64,000 nt of DNA from Ricordea florida (Eukaryota; Cnidaria; Anthozoa; Corallimorpharia; Ricordeidae). Location of the stretch: NCBI GenBank assembly GCA_949710005.1, contig OX453276.1:2381701-2445700 (forward strand). The letters are read 5' to 3'. The translations under genes were made by a program, and so were the position numbers. Below the pieces are notes generated by a model that was not told where the DNA came from, searched no databases, and saw only the letters and a program-made list of their open reading frames with translations. Positions 51,066 to 61,906 of this stretch are shown here, one piece after another (the stretch's first letter is position 1; each line of letters opens with the position of its first letter).

Positions 51066-51291
51066 AGAGGAAGAGCCCAGTGACCCTTTAAATGACTCGG
51101 GCATCGATGAATTTACCTCACCTTCATCTTTTGATGATATCCTCACTGTAAATGGCCAGGATAGTCTCTGTGATACTGGTAATGATCACTGTAGTGATCT
51201 TCCTGAGAACCATACTAGTACAATAACTTTAAGTAGCAGGCCATGTTCACCTGCCACGGTGGAGTCTAACACTTCTGAAATCCTTGTTTAG
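51066..51291 (+). CDS. Second exon of the Cys-rich protein gene
   Basis: Acceptor TTTTCAAACAG|AGAGG at 51,066. The frame EEEPSDPLNDSGIDEFTSPS, then SLCDTGNDHCSDLPENHTST to a stop after EILV, is acidic and Ser-rich with low-complexity character. Phase agrees with the donor at 50,824. Together the exons would make a protein of about 140 residues. Confidence 0.55.
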
Positions 51292-51399
51292 CTTATGACA
51301 AAGTATCCTGGAATGCCATTGTGTATTTGGCTCATGGAACATGGAATGAGAACTTATGGGAAATGATGGATATGTAACAAAACATCTTACTTTGGTGAT

Positions 51400-51985
51400 G
51401 GTTTATTATTATTACATTTAATGGTTTTAATCTTAACATTAATGGTCTAGATTTAACTTCTTTCATGACTGGTATAAGTTAGATTCCAATAATGGGAAGT
51501 GATTCAAGTCCACAAATGGTTTTTAATAACATTGCAGAAAAACATTCGTGTTTTCAATGTTACATTAATGGTTTACGACTTATGTGATTAGAATTACTAT
51601 GAACATTGATGGTTTTAACCTTAACATTAATGGTTTATCCTTAGTGTTTTGTACCAATAATGTGAAATACCGTTTTCATCAATGGTTAGTAAGATACACA
51701 TTGATGGGAAATAAAGATACCAAAAATGGTTCAGGTTAATACACATTCATGGTTTTTGTAAATGACAACAATGTTCTAAAGTTACTGTAAATCCCATTCA
51801 TGGGTTTTGCTGTAAAACCATCCATGATTTCTCTTCTCTTCATGTTTATTGTTAGATAACCACTTTTGTTTTTAAAATCACATTAATGTTTTTCCTGTTT
51901 TTAAAAAAAATCCTCATAAAAACCATTAATGTTTTTGCATCAAGAATGGGAATTAAGAAAAAAACATGGATGGTTTTCTGAAATT
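51400..51985. repeat. A+T-rich array of CATTAATG words, right copy
   Basis: At least a dozen diverged copies of ACATTAATGGTTT and CCCATTCATGGG-like words. Its right edge runs into the last coding exon of the RING gene, whose tail shares GAAATTTTTTCCTGTG with the inverse of the left array edge. Confidence 0.7.
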
Positions 51986-52278
51986 TTTTCCTGTGGTTCT
52001 TCCATACGATGGCACAATGGCTCATAGCAAACAGGACATTTAACTTGATCTTCTCTCATTGCGTAGCTGTGCTCTTGTTTGCTTTCGCTTGGATGGAACA
52101 GACATCCTCTGTGGAAGGTATGGCCACAGTTTAGCCGTATGATGGGTTGTTCGGTCTCCACAACGCATGCTGGCTCGTCACAAGTTAAGTCTTGATCAGG
52201 CTCCTTGCCTAAAAAGGCATAACCCATGGGAAGGCAGCGTTGGTCCAGGGTTGTATCCAGTGCAGGGAAATAGTATGG
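51940..52278 (-). CDS. Last exon (RING finger) of a nine-exon host gene
   Basis: The gene reads join of 56,532-56,279, 55,906-55,721, 55,477-55,292, 55,025-54,667, 54,263-54,044, about 53,947-53,793, 53,466-53,030, 52,873-52,633 and 52,278-51,940, on the minus strand, with 5' exons missing. This exon opens at TTTCTTGCAG|CCATAC and encodes a RING-type zinc finger: CDEPACVV, LNCGHTFHRGCLF, then VKCPVCYEPLC. The pattern (C-x4-C, C-x-H-x2-H-x2-C, C-x2-C) suggests ubiquitin-ligase activity. The final 20 or so residues merge into the CATTAATG array. The protein body is unrecognised, perhaps DUF6589-like, so the function is unknown. Confidence 0.7.
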   Translation of the reverse strand, partial: PYYFPALDTTLDQRCLPMGYAFLGKEPDQDLTCDEPACVVETEQPIIRLNCGHTFHRGCLFHPSESKQEHSYAMREDQVKCPVCYEPLCHRMEEPQEKISENHPCFFLNSHS

Positions 52279-52303
52279 CTGCAAGAAAACAAATACAGGT
52301 ATA

Positions 52304-52493
52304 CAGTCAACTCTCTCTAAGACGGACACCGTTGGGACCGGATCCAACTGTCCCTCTTAGAGAGGTGTCCATCTTATAGGGAGTTTAGTTACAGTAAAAT
52401 GACTGAAAAATGGCAGGGATGGAACCAACGCCAGGTGTCCGTTTTAAAGAGGTGTCCGTCTTATAAAGGTGTCCGTTAAGAGAGAGTTGACTG
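52304..52493. mobile_element. 190-bp pogo/Tc1-mariner-type MITE
   Basis: Ends CAGTCAACTCTCTCTAAGAC / ...TTAAGAGAGAGTTGACTG with TA on both sides. The interior repeats GGTGTCCGTCTTA. It lies in the last intron of the RING gene, 25 bp from the acceptor. Confidence 0.88.
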
Positions 52494-52632
52494 TATATGT
52501 GTATTCATGTTGAAGCTTCTGAAGTAGCATTATTTTCCCACAGTTGCCCTTCAGTACTAGTGCTTGGAAGATCCATCTCCTAACTCATTTTGTTAAGTGT
52601 GATATTTCAAAATCCCTACAATTATTATCAAC

Positions 52633-52873
52633 CTGATATTTTCGTTTTCCTTTAGGAATCCTGTTGGTCTGGCCCAGTGTGTTCCAGACTTCACAAAACA
52701 GGTCAATGAAAAATTCTGCTGCTGAGTATACCAGCTGTGAAATATTGTTGATGCCCCTTCCTCTGCTGTACTGGGGAAGAAACCACTCCATGAAATCACA
52801 GTCGAACCGTCTTCCACTCAAAGCATGTGCCATTATGTGAATTTCATGTGGTGTTGCCCAAACTGGAACATTT
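52633..52873 (-). CDS. RING gene, exon 8
   Basis: Acceptor ATGTAG|AAATG at 52,873 and donor ATCAG|GTTGAT at 52,633. Encodes NVPVWATPHEIHIMAHALSG, then FDCDFMEWFLPQYSRGRG and SAAEFFIDLFCEVWNTLGQ. The phases fit both neighbours exactly. Confidence 0.7.
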
Positions 52874-53029
52874 CTACATAAAACAGGTAAAGTTTGTCTG
52901 TTAGTTTCAAATACATTTAATAACTGATAGCCGTGTTGTTGTGTCTCACTTAAGTTGTAGGTGTACAGCGACTATTCAATGTTGCTGGTACTGATAAGCA
53001 ACAGTGTTTATTTTTCTCTTAGTTTATAC

Positions 53030-53466
53030 CCTGGGAGCTGTATGTTTTGAACAAACCTTCTTAACACAGAATGAAATACTTCCACTTTCTTCTCAGTGAA
53101 TGTGTTAAGGTACATCTTAATGTTGTTCGCCAAGTCTCGATTCTCAGTGCAGTGGTAGAGAACATCAGATAGTTGACAGAGAGTTGCTTTGTCATAGTTT
53201 TTCCTTTTGAAAGTTATAAAAACAAGAGCCATGCGAAATGTAGCAGTGAGCCATTGGTCAAAGTCTCCACCTCTGAACACTGTGCAGTAAAAGTAGAACA
53301 CTAGTGATAGCACTTCATCAAAGAGGTGAAGGAGCAGCATATATTGGGGATCTTTGCAGACTGGTCCAAACTGCTGACAGACAGCATCCCGAATGATTGT
53401 CCAGCCACCAAATGCCGCTGTTGTCAATGTGCTTATCCGGTGTGGTTTCGGTTTCTTAGGCAGCAC
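53030..53466 (-). CDS. RING gene, exon 7
   Basis: Acceptor TTAAACAG|GTGCTG, donor CCAGG|GTATAA. Encodes VLPKKPKPHRISTLTTAAFG, then LLLHLFDEVLSLVFYFYCTV and a helical tail. Mostly helical; no named domain recognised. Confidence 0.7.
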
Positions 53467-53792
53467 CTGTTTAAAACATTTTCAAATGTGTCCAATTAAT
53501 CTATTTTCATACTTCATGTATATTTGAACCTGCTAATGGTGACATGATTTTGAAACTCACAGTTGCTCCTTTATATAATAATAATTTTTTATTGCACGTC
53601 CACATATTAAGTGTTGTCAAGAATAATAGTGAAAGGATTATGTGTTCTGTCTAACACCTTGTTTTTTAAGCTGCAATACTCTGTTGGTATTGTTTTCTCA
53701 CACTGGGCTCAGGGTAAAATATTTTTTAAGTAATAATTAATTAACATAATATCTCTGTTAATATTTCCTTGCAAACAGATGATCACAACTAC

Positions 53793-53947
53793 CTTGTTTC
53801 CTCCAAAGAGCTTTTTGTACAACTGTTCAAAGACTGGCCTGAACAGCAACACTGTTGATTCCTCTGCATTGAGTGACACGTGGAATGGCCCTTGCCAAGG
53901 TATGAATGACGGCACTGGACTCATTGGCTCTGTTATGGGATCCCACT
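53793..53947 (-). CDS. RING gene, exon 6
   Basis: Encodes WDPITEPMSPVPSFIPWQGP, then HVSLNAEESTVLLFRPVFEQ and ends with a donor ACAAG|GTAGTT. The 5' edge (GAAG|TGGGAT) is approximate. Confidence 0.6.
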
Positions 53948-54043
53948 TCATGTCCATACAATGATAAGAGAAACATTAAATTAAAAAATATTAAGTGATT
54001 TAGTTTCTGATGATCTGGCTTGTTGATTGTAAATGCAACTTAC

Positions 54044-54263
54044 GTCTGCAATGATCTTCTTGTTGTACTTCCAAGTTGGGAAGTCACCTGTCAACACCAC
54101 AAGGTTTTGTTTCAGGTATTGTCTTAGTTCAGGGGCCACATCGAGTAGGTGGTGCATAGCTGTACGGTAGTTGGCCACACTTTTTAGACTTTGTTCAAAC
54201 TCCTCTATCAACCAAGTTGTCCTTAGCAGCTCTAACTCGTGTCTCGCTTCATCTGAGTATACT
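54044..54263 (-). CDS. RING gene, exon 5
   Basis: Acceptor TTGGTTTAG|AGTATAC, donor GCAGAC|GTAAGT. Encodes YSDEARHELELLRTTWLIEE, then HHLLDVAPELRQYLKQNLVV and LTGDFPTWKYNKKIIAD. Confidence 0.68.
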
Positions 54264-54666
54264 CTAAACCAAAGGAAAATCATTGAGAAGTGGAAGCAAC
54301 ATTTTATTTGGGATATTGTATTTCATAATGTGAATTCTCAATCACAGTTTGTGAATTTCTGGTTTTCTCATTGGCCTATCTTTGTACAAAAATTCTACAT
54401 GTTCATGTTTGTATCAATAACTGGCCCCACTTTTTACCTCGCAATGAAAGGAAATGATACAGTCAAGTGCTGCAATGTTTGCTTTTATTATTTCTAGCAA
54501 ATTCAGAAATGTTTAACCAAGAAAAAGTTTATTTGGCCAAGCAGGAAAATAAAAACAAAGTCAGTGAGATCATATTAGCATTATTATTATTATATTACAG
54601 TTGGTTTGTACGCGGGTGTTGGAGTCAAATAATAATTATTTGACATTATCATTTTTTTTCTTTAAC

Positions 54667-55025
54667 CTTAGATTTTCACAGCTTTGCCTTATGTTGGTCA
54701 TGTCCAATCTTCTGTACTCTGTTGGCAATGTAGTAAGGTAGCTTGACACAAAGAAGTTGTGTAGCGTGGAAGAAAATTTGTCCAGAATTGATTTCACATC
54801 TACTCCTCCTCTGCACTGTTTTACAGCACCATTTTTCATTGTAACTGGGACTGTCTGGTGGAGCCTGTTGATATCAGATGGCAAGGATACCGCTGGTATT
54901 TTTTCCTGCCCGTCCAACAATCCTGTGCACATGTGCCAGGCAGTGCTTGTGGTGGTGGTTGTGGGGTGTTGACATGCATGGATAAAGTGGATGTCGTCTT
55001 CAATTAAGAGCAAAAACTGCTTTTT
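54667..55025 (-). CDS. RING gene, exon 4
   Basis: Acceptor TCTTTTACAG|AAAAAG, donor CTAAG|GTTAAA. Encodes KKQFLLLIEDDIHFIHACQH, then TAWHMCTGLLDGQEKIPAVS and YRRLDMTNIRQSCENLR. The HFIHACQHP stretch is Cys/His rich. Confidence 0.68.
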
Positions 55026-55291
55026 CTGTAAAAGATGAGAACACATCTTACTAGCACTTAAGTTTACGGCAACGTACAACGCATGATGAGTGTACTTGCA
55101 TAATTTGGTTTGGTTCCTCTCTGAATCAAGTGCAAAAACAGTTAAGATGTTGGATTTAAATGTAGGTAGTAGAAAAGTTGAATAACCTGTAATTCAATCA
55201 GAAGAAAGTTGTATACTAATATTTGCTGGTATTTTTCTCTCCTGCTTTAACTCTAGGGTTGAGTAGACAAAAATCTCAGTTTGTTGAATAC

Positions 55292-55477
55292 CTGAACATG
55301 TTGTAACTTGGATAAAAATAAAATGACCATTTGTTGTGAGTGTGGAACAAAGCAAAATCAAAGTCCCAGGCAGTGATCAAATCCATGTCATCGCAGATAA
55401 CGTTCCAAACAAGGCTGTTTACTTTGTTCATATGTGACAGCACCATGCAGTATGCAGGGTGCGTGTCACATATGAAC
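55292..55477 (-). CDS. RING gene, exon 3
   Basis: Acceptor ACTAG|GTTCAT, donor TTCAG|GTATTC. Encodes FICDTHPAYCMVLSHMNKVN then SLVWNVICDDMDLITAWDFD, a well-formed stretch missed when only ATG-started frames are considered. The donor choice is provisional. Confidence 0.55.
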
Positions 55478-55504
55478 CTAGTAAATGTCCTTGCTCGCCA
55501 AGTG

Positions 55505-55575
55505 TGTCTTGTAGTTCAGTGGTTAGAGCACCCAACTAGTGTCTGGAAGCCATCGATTTTATCCCATGCTCACAG
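55505..55575 (+). repeat. tRNA-like SINE head
   Basis: TGTAGTTCAGTGGTTAGAGC carries a canonical pol III A box, followed by ACCCAACTAGTGTCTGGAAG and a worn B box (ATCGATTTTATCC). A tRNA-derived SINE fragment, not a folding tRNA gene. Confidence 0.55.
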
Positions 55576-55720
55576 CAAAATTAATGGTCATTTCATCTTA
55601 ATCATTTATTTAATGAGCTTAAAATTTACCATCTTCATGTTACATTTGCATTAATTCAGTTATAGACTCGAAAAGGGAAACTAAAGAATCGTAATGATTA
55701 ACTGAAATAAGTATTCTTAC

Positions 55721-55906
55721 TGTCACAGCTTCCAAGATTCTCTTCTTTGTCTCTTGCTTGTTAGCCTCTGCTAATGATTTTTCATAGTTGCGAAGAGTTT
55801 TTGGGTGGCAGCTATATCCCATGACCATCCCTGACATCAGTGAATTGTAACTTGCACCACACATTTTGAGATTCAAGCCATTTGCTTTTTGCATTGGACA
55901 AATTTT
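55721..55906 (-). CDS. RING gene, exon 2
   Basis: Acceptor TTATTTCTAG|AAAATT, donor GTGACA|GTAAGA. Encodes KICPMQKANGLNLKMCGASY, then SGMVMGYSCHPKTLRNYEKS and a basic helix. Confidence 0.62.
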
Positions 55907-56278
55907 CTAGAAATAAGCTTTGTGTCTTAGTGTACAAGTATGTTTTATTGAATGATAAGGGCTATTTTCCTTTTGAGGAAGTACCCCCTCCCCTTTCCAC
56001 CCAGTCAGCCAGTGGTGCCCCCTTTCAGCTTTGGAAAGGGGTGGGTAGACTGGTGGGTAGGCATTAATAAAGAAACCTAGTCAATTTATTACATGCAAGA
56101 GCAGTGAAGTGGATAAAGGTTTATTTTTATATGTCTTTAGAAGTTCAAAAAAAGGCTGGAATAAGAAGCAAAAATATAATATTTTTAGTAGTGTGTATTG
56201 TCAATGTTAAAAAAGGATCTTACATTAATGAATTGTATTGCATTTTTATAGTGCTGTAAGAGAACAAGTATCCAGTAC

Positions 56279-56532
56279 CTGATTTCTATAAAAACTGAAG
56301 CTGTGCATTAATGCCACTGTCCTTACTCGTTGAAGCTCCCTCCGTTTTGCTGTAGGCATTTCTTGTGACTCATTGAGGATGGAGGTGTAGACCTCATTGA
56401 AGAAACCTGGTGCATGCATTTCACAAAATTTCTCCATTTCGCTTGGGTCATATAAGTGATGGCCTCCATTCATATAATGACTCGTCAGTGCTTTATGAAA
56501 GCAGTGCACTAATTCACTGAATGCAGGTTTAC
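56279..56532 (-). CDS. RING gene, first visible exon
   Basis: Acceptor TGAATTTCAG|GTAAAC at 56,532 shows that this is an internal exon; the donor is AATCAG|GTACTG. Encodes KPAFSELVHCFHKALTSHYM, then PSEMEKFCEMHAPGFFNEVY and KRRELQRVRTVALMHSFSFY. Upstream exons are absent: Polinton 2 begins about 150 bp away, so they lie beyond it or are lost. Confidence 0.65.
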
Positions 56533-56674
56533 CTGAAATTCATTGTTGTTTTTGTTATACTCTGTCAGAGCATATTTGTAAGATTATGCATGTGGCTTCA
56601 TTAGAAGTAGGGAAAATTGTGTGTGCATTAATATATTATTTCAGAAAAAGGCCTTAAAAATAATTATGAGAGAG

Positions 56675-57040
56675 TAGAGAGTGACGAACCTAGGACAAAT
56701 TTTTTATCAGGAATTTATCAGAGATTTTATCAGGATTTTGTGTTAGTCATCCTAGTACTCCTCAAATTTTTTATCAGGAATTTATCAGAGATTTTATCAG
56801 GATTTTTGTTCTGATTAAAAAATTTATCAGGAATTTATCAGAGATTTTATCAAGGATTTTTGTTCTGATTAAAAAATTTTAAACCATTAAATTTAATTTT
56901 ATCAGAGATTTTATCAGAGATTTTATCAGGATTTTGTGTTAGTCATCCTAGTACTCCTAAAATTTTTTATCAGGAATTTATCAGAGATTTTATCAGAGAT
57001 TTTATCAAGGATTTTTTTAAAAAAAATTAATTTAAATTGG
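56675..57040. repeat. Polinton 2 left terminal region: TTTATCAG repeats
   Basis: Diverged tandem units such as TTTTTTATCAGGAATTTATC, AGAGATTTTATCAGG and GTTAGTCATCCTAGTACTCC fill the 350 bp before the polymerase. By position this should be the left terminal inverted repeat of the second Polinton, but its partner lies outside the window. The exact outer edge (perhaps AGAGTGACGAACC near 56,685) cannot be fixed here. Confidence 0.55.
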
Positions 57041-57048
57041 TTTAAAGA
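57041..57048 (+). promoter_or_regulatory. TTTAAAGA motif upstream of polymerase 2
   Basis: TTGGTTTAAAGAAAT, 28 bp before the ATG; the words ATTGGTTTAAAGAAAT are shared with Polinton 1. Confidence 0.6.
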
Positions 57049-57068
57049 AATGAAAATGGTAATAAAAG

Positions 57069-60000
57069 ATGGAACGGTTAACAGTCAAACAACTGAAAGC
57101 TATTGCTAGAGAGATGGGTATTCAAAGATATTATCAAATGCGTAAAGCTGAACTCATAGAAGCTATTGGTAATGCAGCAACCCCCAGACTAATATTCTAT
57201 GATGAACCTCAAATACCAATTCTTGATGAACCGATACCTGAGATTAATGTTCCAATTCTCAAACCTTCACAACCTAGATTACAACCCACATCACATAAAA
57301 ATTTAACAAGCAGAGCTGCCAAACCGATAAATAAAGAGATTAACAAGTTCGCTGATTGGATACTATCTTATATCCCAGAACCTAACAAAAAGACTGTAAA
57401 CAAACGAGTAGAAAGTCTAAAGAAAAAAGTAAACCGTATATTCACTTTAAAAAGTCTGGTTTCTAAAAGAATATTCAACAAACGCATCACTCCAAAAGAA
57501 CAAGAAACAGCGTTGAAGGGTTATCTGAAAACCTATAGGATAGATGGACAGAAAGGGTATGATCCTAAGACATTTATCAATAAAATCAAACAAAAAGTTA
57601 TAGATCTCATTAATCAGAAAAAGAAATCGATCAAGGTGAAATTTATCTTAACATGTAAGTTAATAAAAGAGAGTCTACTCAAAGGTTTGAATGATGAAAC
57701 TTCAAAATACTTTAATTCACCTGTAAAAATAATTACTGAAGCAACCGATTTATCTAACTTATTCGATACTATAATAGATTACCTGCTTGGAGAGTTTGAG
57801 AGATTTATAGTTAATGGCTACGGTTGGAAATTCGACCATGTGGAATACTTTGATATACACATTAACCCTTTTGAGCCGCTTTCTGGAAGTTCCTATTTTC
57901 CACTACCATCAAAATTAGCATCCAAAAAGGCAATCATTAATGTTAAGAATTATAAGGATCATGAGTGTTTTAAGTGGGCGGTAACCTCTGCTATATATAC
58001 ACAAGATGTTCATCCAGAGAGACTAAATAAACAAATGAGAGAAAACTCAAATAATTTTGATTGGTCAGGAATAGAGTTCCCCGTTGAATGGAAACATATT
58101 GATAAATTTGAAAAGCAAAACCCCTATGTTATTAACGTTTTAGGATATGAAGAAGGTTATGTATACCCTATGAGAATAATAAGTAAGAAACAAGAAAATA
58201 ATGTGATCAACTTAATTTTAATATCAAACGATAAAACAAAACACTACTGCTGGATAAAGAATATGAGTAGACTTTTATCCTCTCAAGTAAATAATCACCA
58301 ACATGCACGCGAATTTTGTTATGGATGTCTAAACTCATTCAACTCCAGAACCTCATTAGAAAAACATATCGAATACTGTGACAATAACGAAGCAGTCAAG
58401 ATTGAAATGCCTTTTGATAAAGATGGAAATCCTCGTTATATTTACTTTAAGAATTTCAACAGAAAAATGCGACACCCCTTTGTTGTATATGCAGACTTTG
58501 AGTGCTTTCCAGAGAAAATACATACCTGCTCTCCAGATGAAAGTAAAAGCTTTACTAAACAATACCAAAAGCACAAACCATCAGGATTCTACTATTATAT
58601 CAAGTCTTTTGATGAGAAAATATTTAAATCCAAGCTTAAACGACACACTGCTAAATCCCCAGATGAAGATATAGCACAGATATTTGTAGATTATTTAGAG
58701 TTAGATATTAAGGAAATTTATAATAAGTTAATCTGTAAGGAAGTTAAGATGACTCAAAATGAAAAAATCGATTATAAAAATGCTACTCATTGCCACATCT
58801 GTGAGGGTGAATTAGGAGAAGATAAGGTATTAGACCACTGTCACCTTACAGGAAAGTATAGAGGAGCAGCTCATAATGAATGCAACTTAAATTATAAGAT
58901 TCCAAAGTTCTTCCCAGTATTCTTTCACAACTTAACTAGATATGACGCTCATCTTTTTATTAAGAATCTTGGTACATCAGAAGGTAAAATAAACTGTATA
59001 GCTAATAATGAGGAAAATTATATTTCTTTCTCAAAACAGATTGTAGTTGATACATTTACAAATAAAGAAGATAAGCAGGTTGATGTGAAGCGAGATATCA
59101 GATTTTTAGATTCATTTAGATTTATGACAACCAGCCTTGAAAATTTAGTCGATAATCTACCCAAAGAATCTTTCAAAAACCTAAAGAGCTACTATGAGGG
59201 TGAACAATTAGAGTTATTGTTGAGAAAGGGTGTATTTCCATATGATTGGTTCGATAGCTTTGATAAACTCAACGAAACCCAACTTCCACAAAAGGAGGCA
59301 TTCTATTCAAAACTCAACGATGAAGATACAACAGAAGATAACTACCAACATGCTAAAAAGGTATGGGAAACCTTCAATATGAAAACAATGAGGGAATATC
59401 ACGACCTATATCTTAAGTCAGATGTACTACTCTTAGCGGATGTATTTGAGAACTTTAGAGATGTTTGTTGTAAAAATTATGATCTAGATCCTACATGGTA
59501 TTACACAGCACCTGGACTAGCTTGGGATGCAGCATTAAAGTTAACGAAAGTGGAGTTGGAGTTGCTAACTGACATCGACATGCTACTTATGTTTGAGAAA
59601 GGAATTCGAGGAGGTGTATCTATGATTTCTACTAGATATGGTAAAGCTAACAACCCATACATGACTAACTTTGATTTAAACCAACCTACAAAGTATATTA
59701 CATATCTCGACGCAAACAATCTCTATGGAGGAGCAATGAGTAAACCACTACCTACTCATGGTTTTAGATGGATGAATGACCAAGAACTTACAAACTGGAA
59801 AAACTATCCATGCATACTAGAGGTTGATTTGGAATATCCTCATCACCTTCATGATTTACATAATGATTATCCACTAGCTCCAGAGAGACTTGTCGTTAAT
59901 AAGGTTGAGAAATTGATACCAAACCTCAATGATAAGGTAAAGTATGTTGTTCATCATGAAACCCTAAAAGTTTATGAAAGTCTAGGATTAAAAGTCACTA

Positions 60001-60930
60001 AGATTCATAGAGGTATTACATTTGAAGAGTCTACATGGTTAAAACCATACATCGACTTGAATACAAACCTCAGAGCTAAAGCAGCTAACGATTTTGAAAA
60101 AGATTTCTTCAAACTGATGAATAACTCCGTATTTGGGAAAACCATGGAAAATATTAGAAAAAGGGTAGATGTAAGATTGGTTATAAATAAAAAAGATGCG
60201 AAAAAATTAATATCAAAACCTAACTATCAGCATCGTACTATCTTTTGTGAAAATCTGGTAGCCATCCACATGAAGAAAACAAAGATAGTATTCGATAAAC
60301 CTGTTTACTTAGGTATGTCAATTCTGGATATAAGTAAAACAATAATGTATGATTTTCATTATAATTACTTCAAACCTAAATATGATGAAAAAGCTAAGTT
60401 GCTGTTCACAGATACGGATAGTCTTGTATATGAGATAGAAACATGATTTCTACAAGGATATCAGTCTAGATGTGAGAGAAATGTTTGATACTAGTAATTA
60501 TCCAAAAAACCATCCATCAGGTATCGAGACAGGTGTGAACAAAAAAGTAATCGGTAAGTTTAAAGATGAAGCTGGTGGTAAACAGATAGCTGAATTTGTA
60601 GGTCTACGAGCCAAACTTTACAGCTACAAGATGGATAAAGGTGAAGAGATAAAAAAGGATAAAGGTGTAAAGTCATCAGTCGTAAAAAAGACCATATCAT
60701 TTAATGATTACAAGGATTGTCTATTCAATAAAAAACCTCAGATGAGAAAGATGAATGTAATAAGAAGCCACATGCATGATGTTTATACTGAAACGATTAA
60801 TAAAGTTGCACTATCTGCTGATGATGACAAGAGAGTTATTTGTGAAGATGGAATACATACTTATGCATACGGACATTATCGTTGTAACACAAAATTAGGT
60901 GGAAGCTCAGTATCTTCTGGTACAAATTGA
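57069..60930 (+). pseudogene. Polinton 2 family B DNA polymerase, frameshifted
   Basis: The frame runs 1125 codons from MERLTVKQLKAIAREMGIQR (SAP-like start) through the finger, the Cys/His insert (CHICEGELG), exonuclease motifs (YADFECF, YLKSDVLLLAD) and polymerase motifs A (YLDANNLYGG), B (NNSVFGKTMEN) and C (FTDTDSL). A 2-bp deletion relative to Polinton 1 then creates a TGA at 60,444-60,446. The rest continues in another frame (60,472-60,930). The stop falls about 10 residues after motif C, so the thumb region is lost. It could be a real mutation or an assembly error. The motif II region reads FHNLTRYDAH, so the catalytic Asp is kept. Confidence 0.9.
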
Positions 60931-61868
60931 AGTTCTTCCCTAACAAAACCACGTCTCGGTCCATCTAGTAAATAATACAAAACTGGCTGATTAGATGACA
61001 CCACACTCCTAGAAAGATCATAAACCTGAATACTCCATATAGGATCCGTAGCTCGTCTTCGTTCTCCACCTTCATCTTCTCCAGGAGAAAGTAAGTATCT
61101 AACTTTAACACCAGGTGGTAGTCTAATCTCATCATGTCCAACAACTCTTTTATACTTTGGAGGATTAATATCAACCTCTTTCAATCTAATAGCTTTCTCA
61201 GGCTCTTCCCCAGTTATTCTCGTTGGTATACTATTTAACGTTTTCAAAATATCTGGTAATCGTTTCACCCATACTCTAGATCGATCATCACTAATCATTT
61301 CTTGTGCATATTGATGACTAAATAGTTTTTCTGATAATGTTCTATTTGCTCTTTCAACAAATGCTTGAGCTCTATGGTTTCCAGCTTCAGACCTTTGTAT
61401 TGTTACATTATGTTTTTCCATAAGTTTTGTTACATCACCCATGAATTCTTTACCAGAATCGACAATTAATGTTTTAGGATATTTTAACTTTCTAGAGTAT
61501 ATTTTTGTTAAAGCTTTTGAAATCTCATTACTTTCTTTTGAGGTTAGTGGTTCTGCATCTTTGTATCTCGAGGCAATATCAATCACAGCAAGAGCATATC
61601 GATATGTCTTTCTTCCAACTTTATCATGTGGTAAAAATAATAAATCTGCTTGGTGAATCTGATTAGGTTTTTCCACATTCCAGTGCGGTCTAGGGATATA
61701 CTTTGGAGATGGTAGATAGATTTGCCACAGAGCCTGTTTCTCAAGCCATCGTTTAGCCTCATCTTCACTAACTTTTGCTTTCTCAGCTAATTTAGGAATG
61801 GCAGAATACCCTTTCCAATATCCATAAGTTGAATAATATATTTTTGATAACATTTTTTCGTTACTCAT
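60876..61868 (-). CDS. Polinton 2 retrovirus-like integrase, intact
   Basis: 330 residues from MSNEKMLSKIYYSTYGYWKG. The catalytic core shows Asp in HQADLLFLPHD (about residue 75), Asp in LIVDSGKEF (about 139) and Glu in AFVERANRTL (about 174), the DDE triad of the rve superfamily. The C-terminal part (GVKVRYLLSPGEDEGGERRR, VLYYLLDGPRRGF) suits an SH3-like DNA-binding domain. It would insert the replicated element into host DNA. Its end overlaps the polymerase end by 55 bp, exactly as in Polinton 1. Confidence 0.92.
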   Translation of the reverse strand: MSNEKMLSKIYYSTYGYWKGYSAIPKLAEKAKVSEDEAKRWLEKQALWQIYLPSPKYIPRPHWNVEKPNQIHQADLLFLPHDKVGRKTYRYALAVIDIASRYKDAEPLTSKESNEISKALTKIYSRKLKYPKTLIVDSGKEFMGDVTKLMEKHNVTIQRSEAGNHRAQAFVERANRTLSEKLFSHQYAQEMISDDRSRVWVKRLPDILKTLNSIPTRITGEEPEKAIRLKEVDINPPKYKRVVGHDEIRLPPGVKVRYLLSPGEDEGGERRRATDPIWSIQVYDLSRSVVSSNQPVLYYLLDGPRRGFVREELQFVPEDTELPPNFVLQR

Positions 61869-61906
61869 TTAAAAGAATACTCTACCTATCTTTAAAATAA
61901 ATCAAT

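Noticed and set aside
51400..51985. CRISPR-like array
   Set aside because: Repeats are diverged, unevenly spaced and partly palindromic, in an intron-containing eukaryotic setting; no cas genes.
55505..55575. Functional tRNA gene
   Set aside because: A box is good but the B box and acceptor stem are degenerate; treated as a SINE head.
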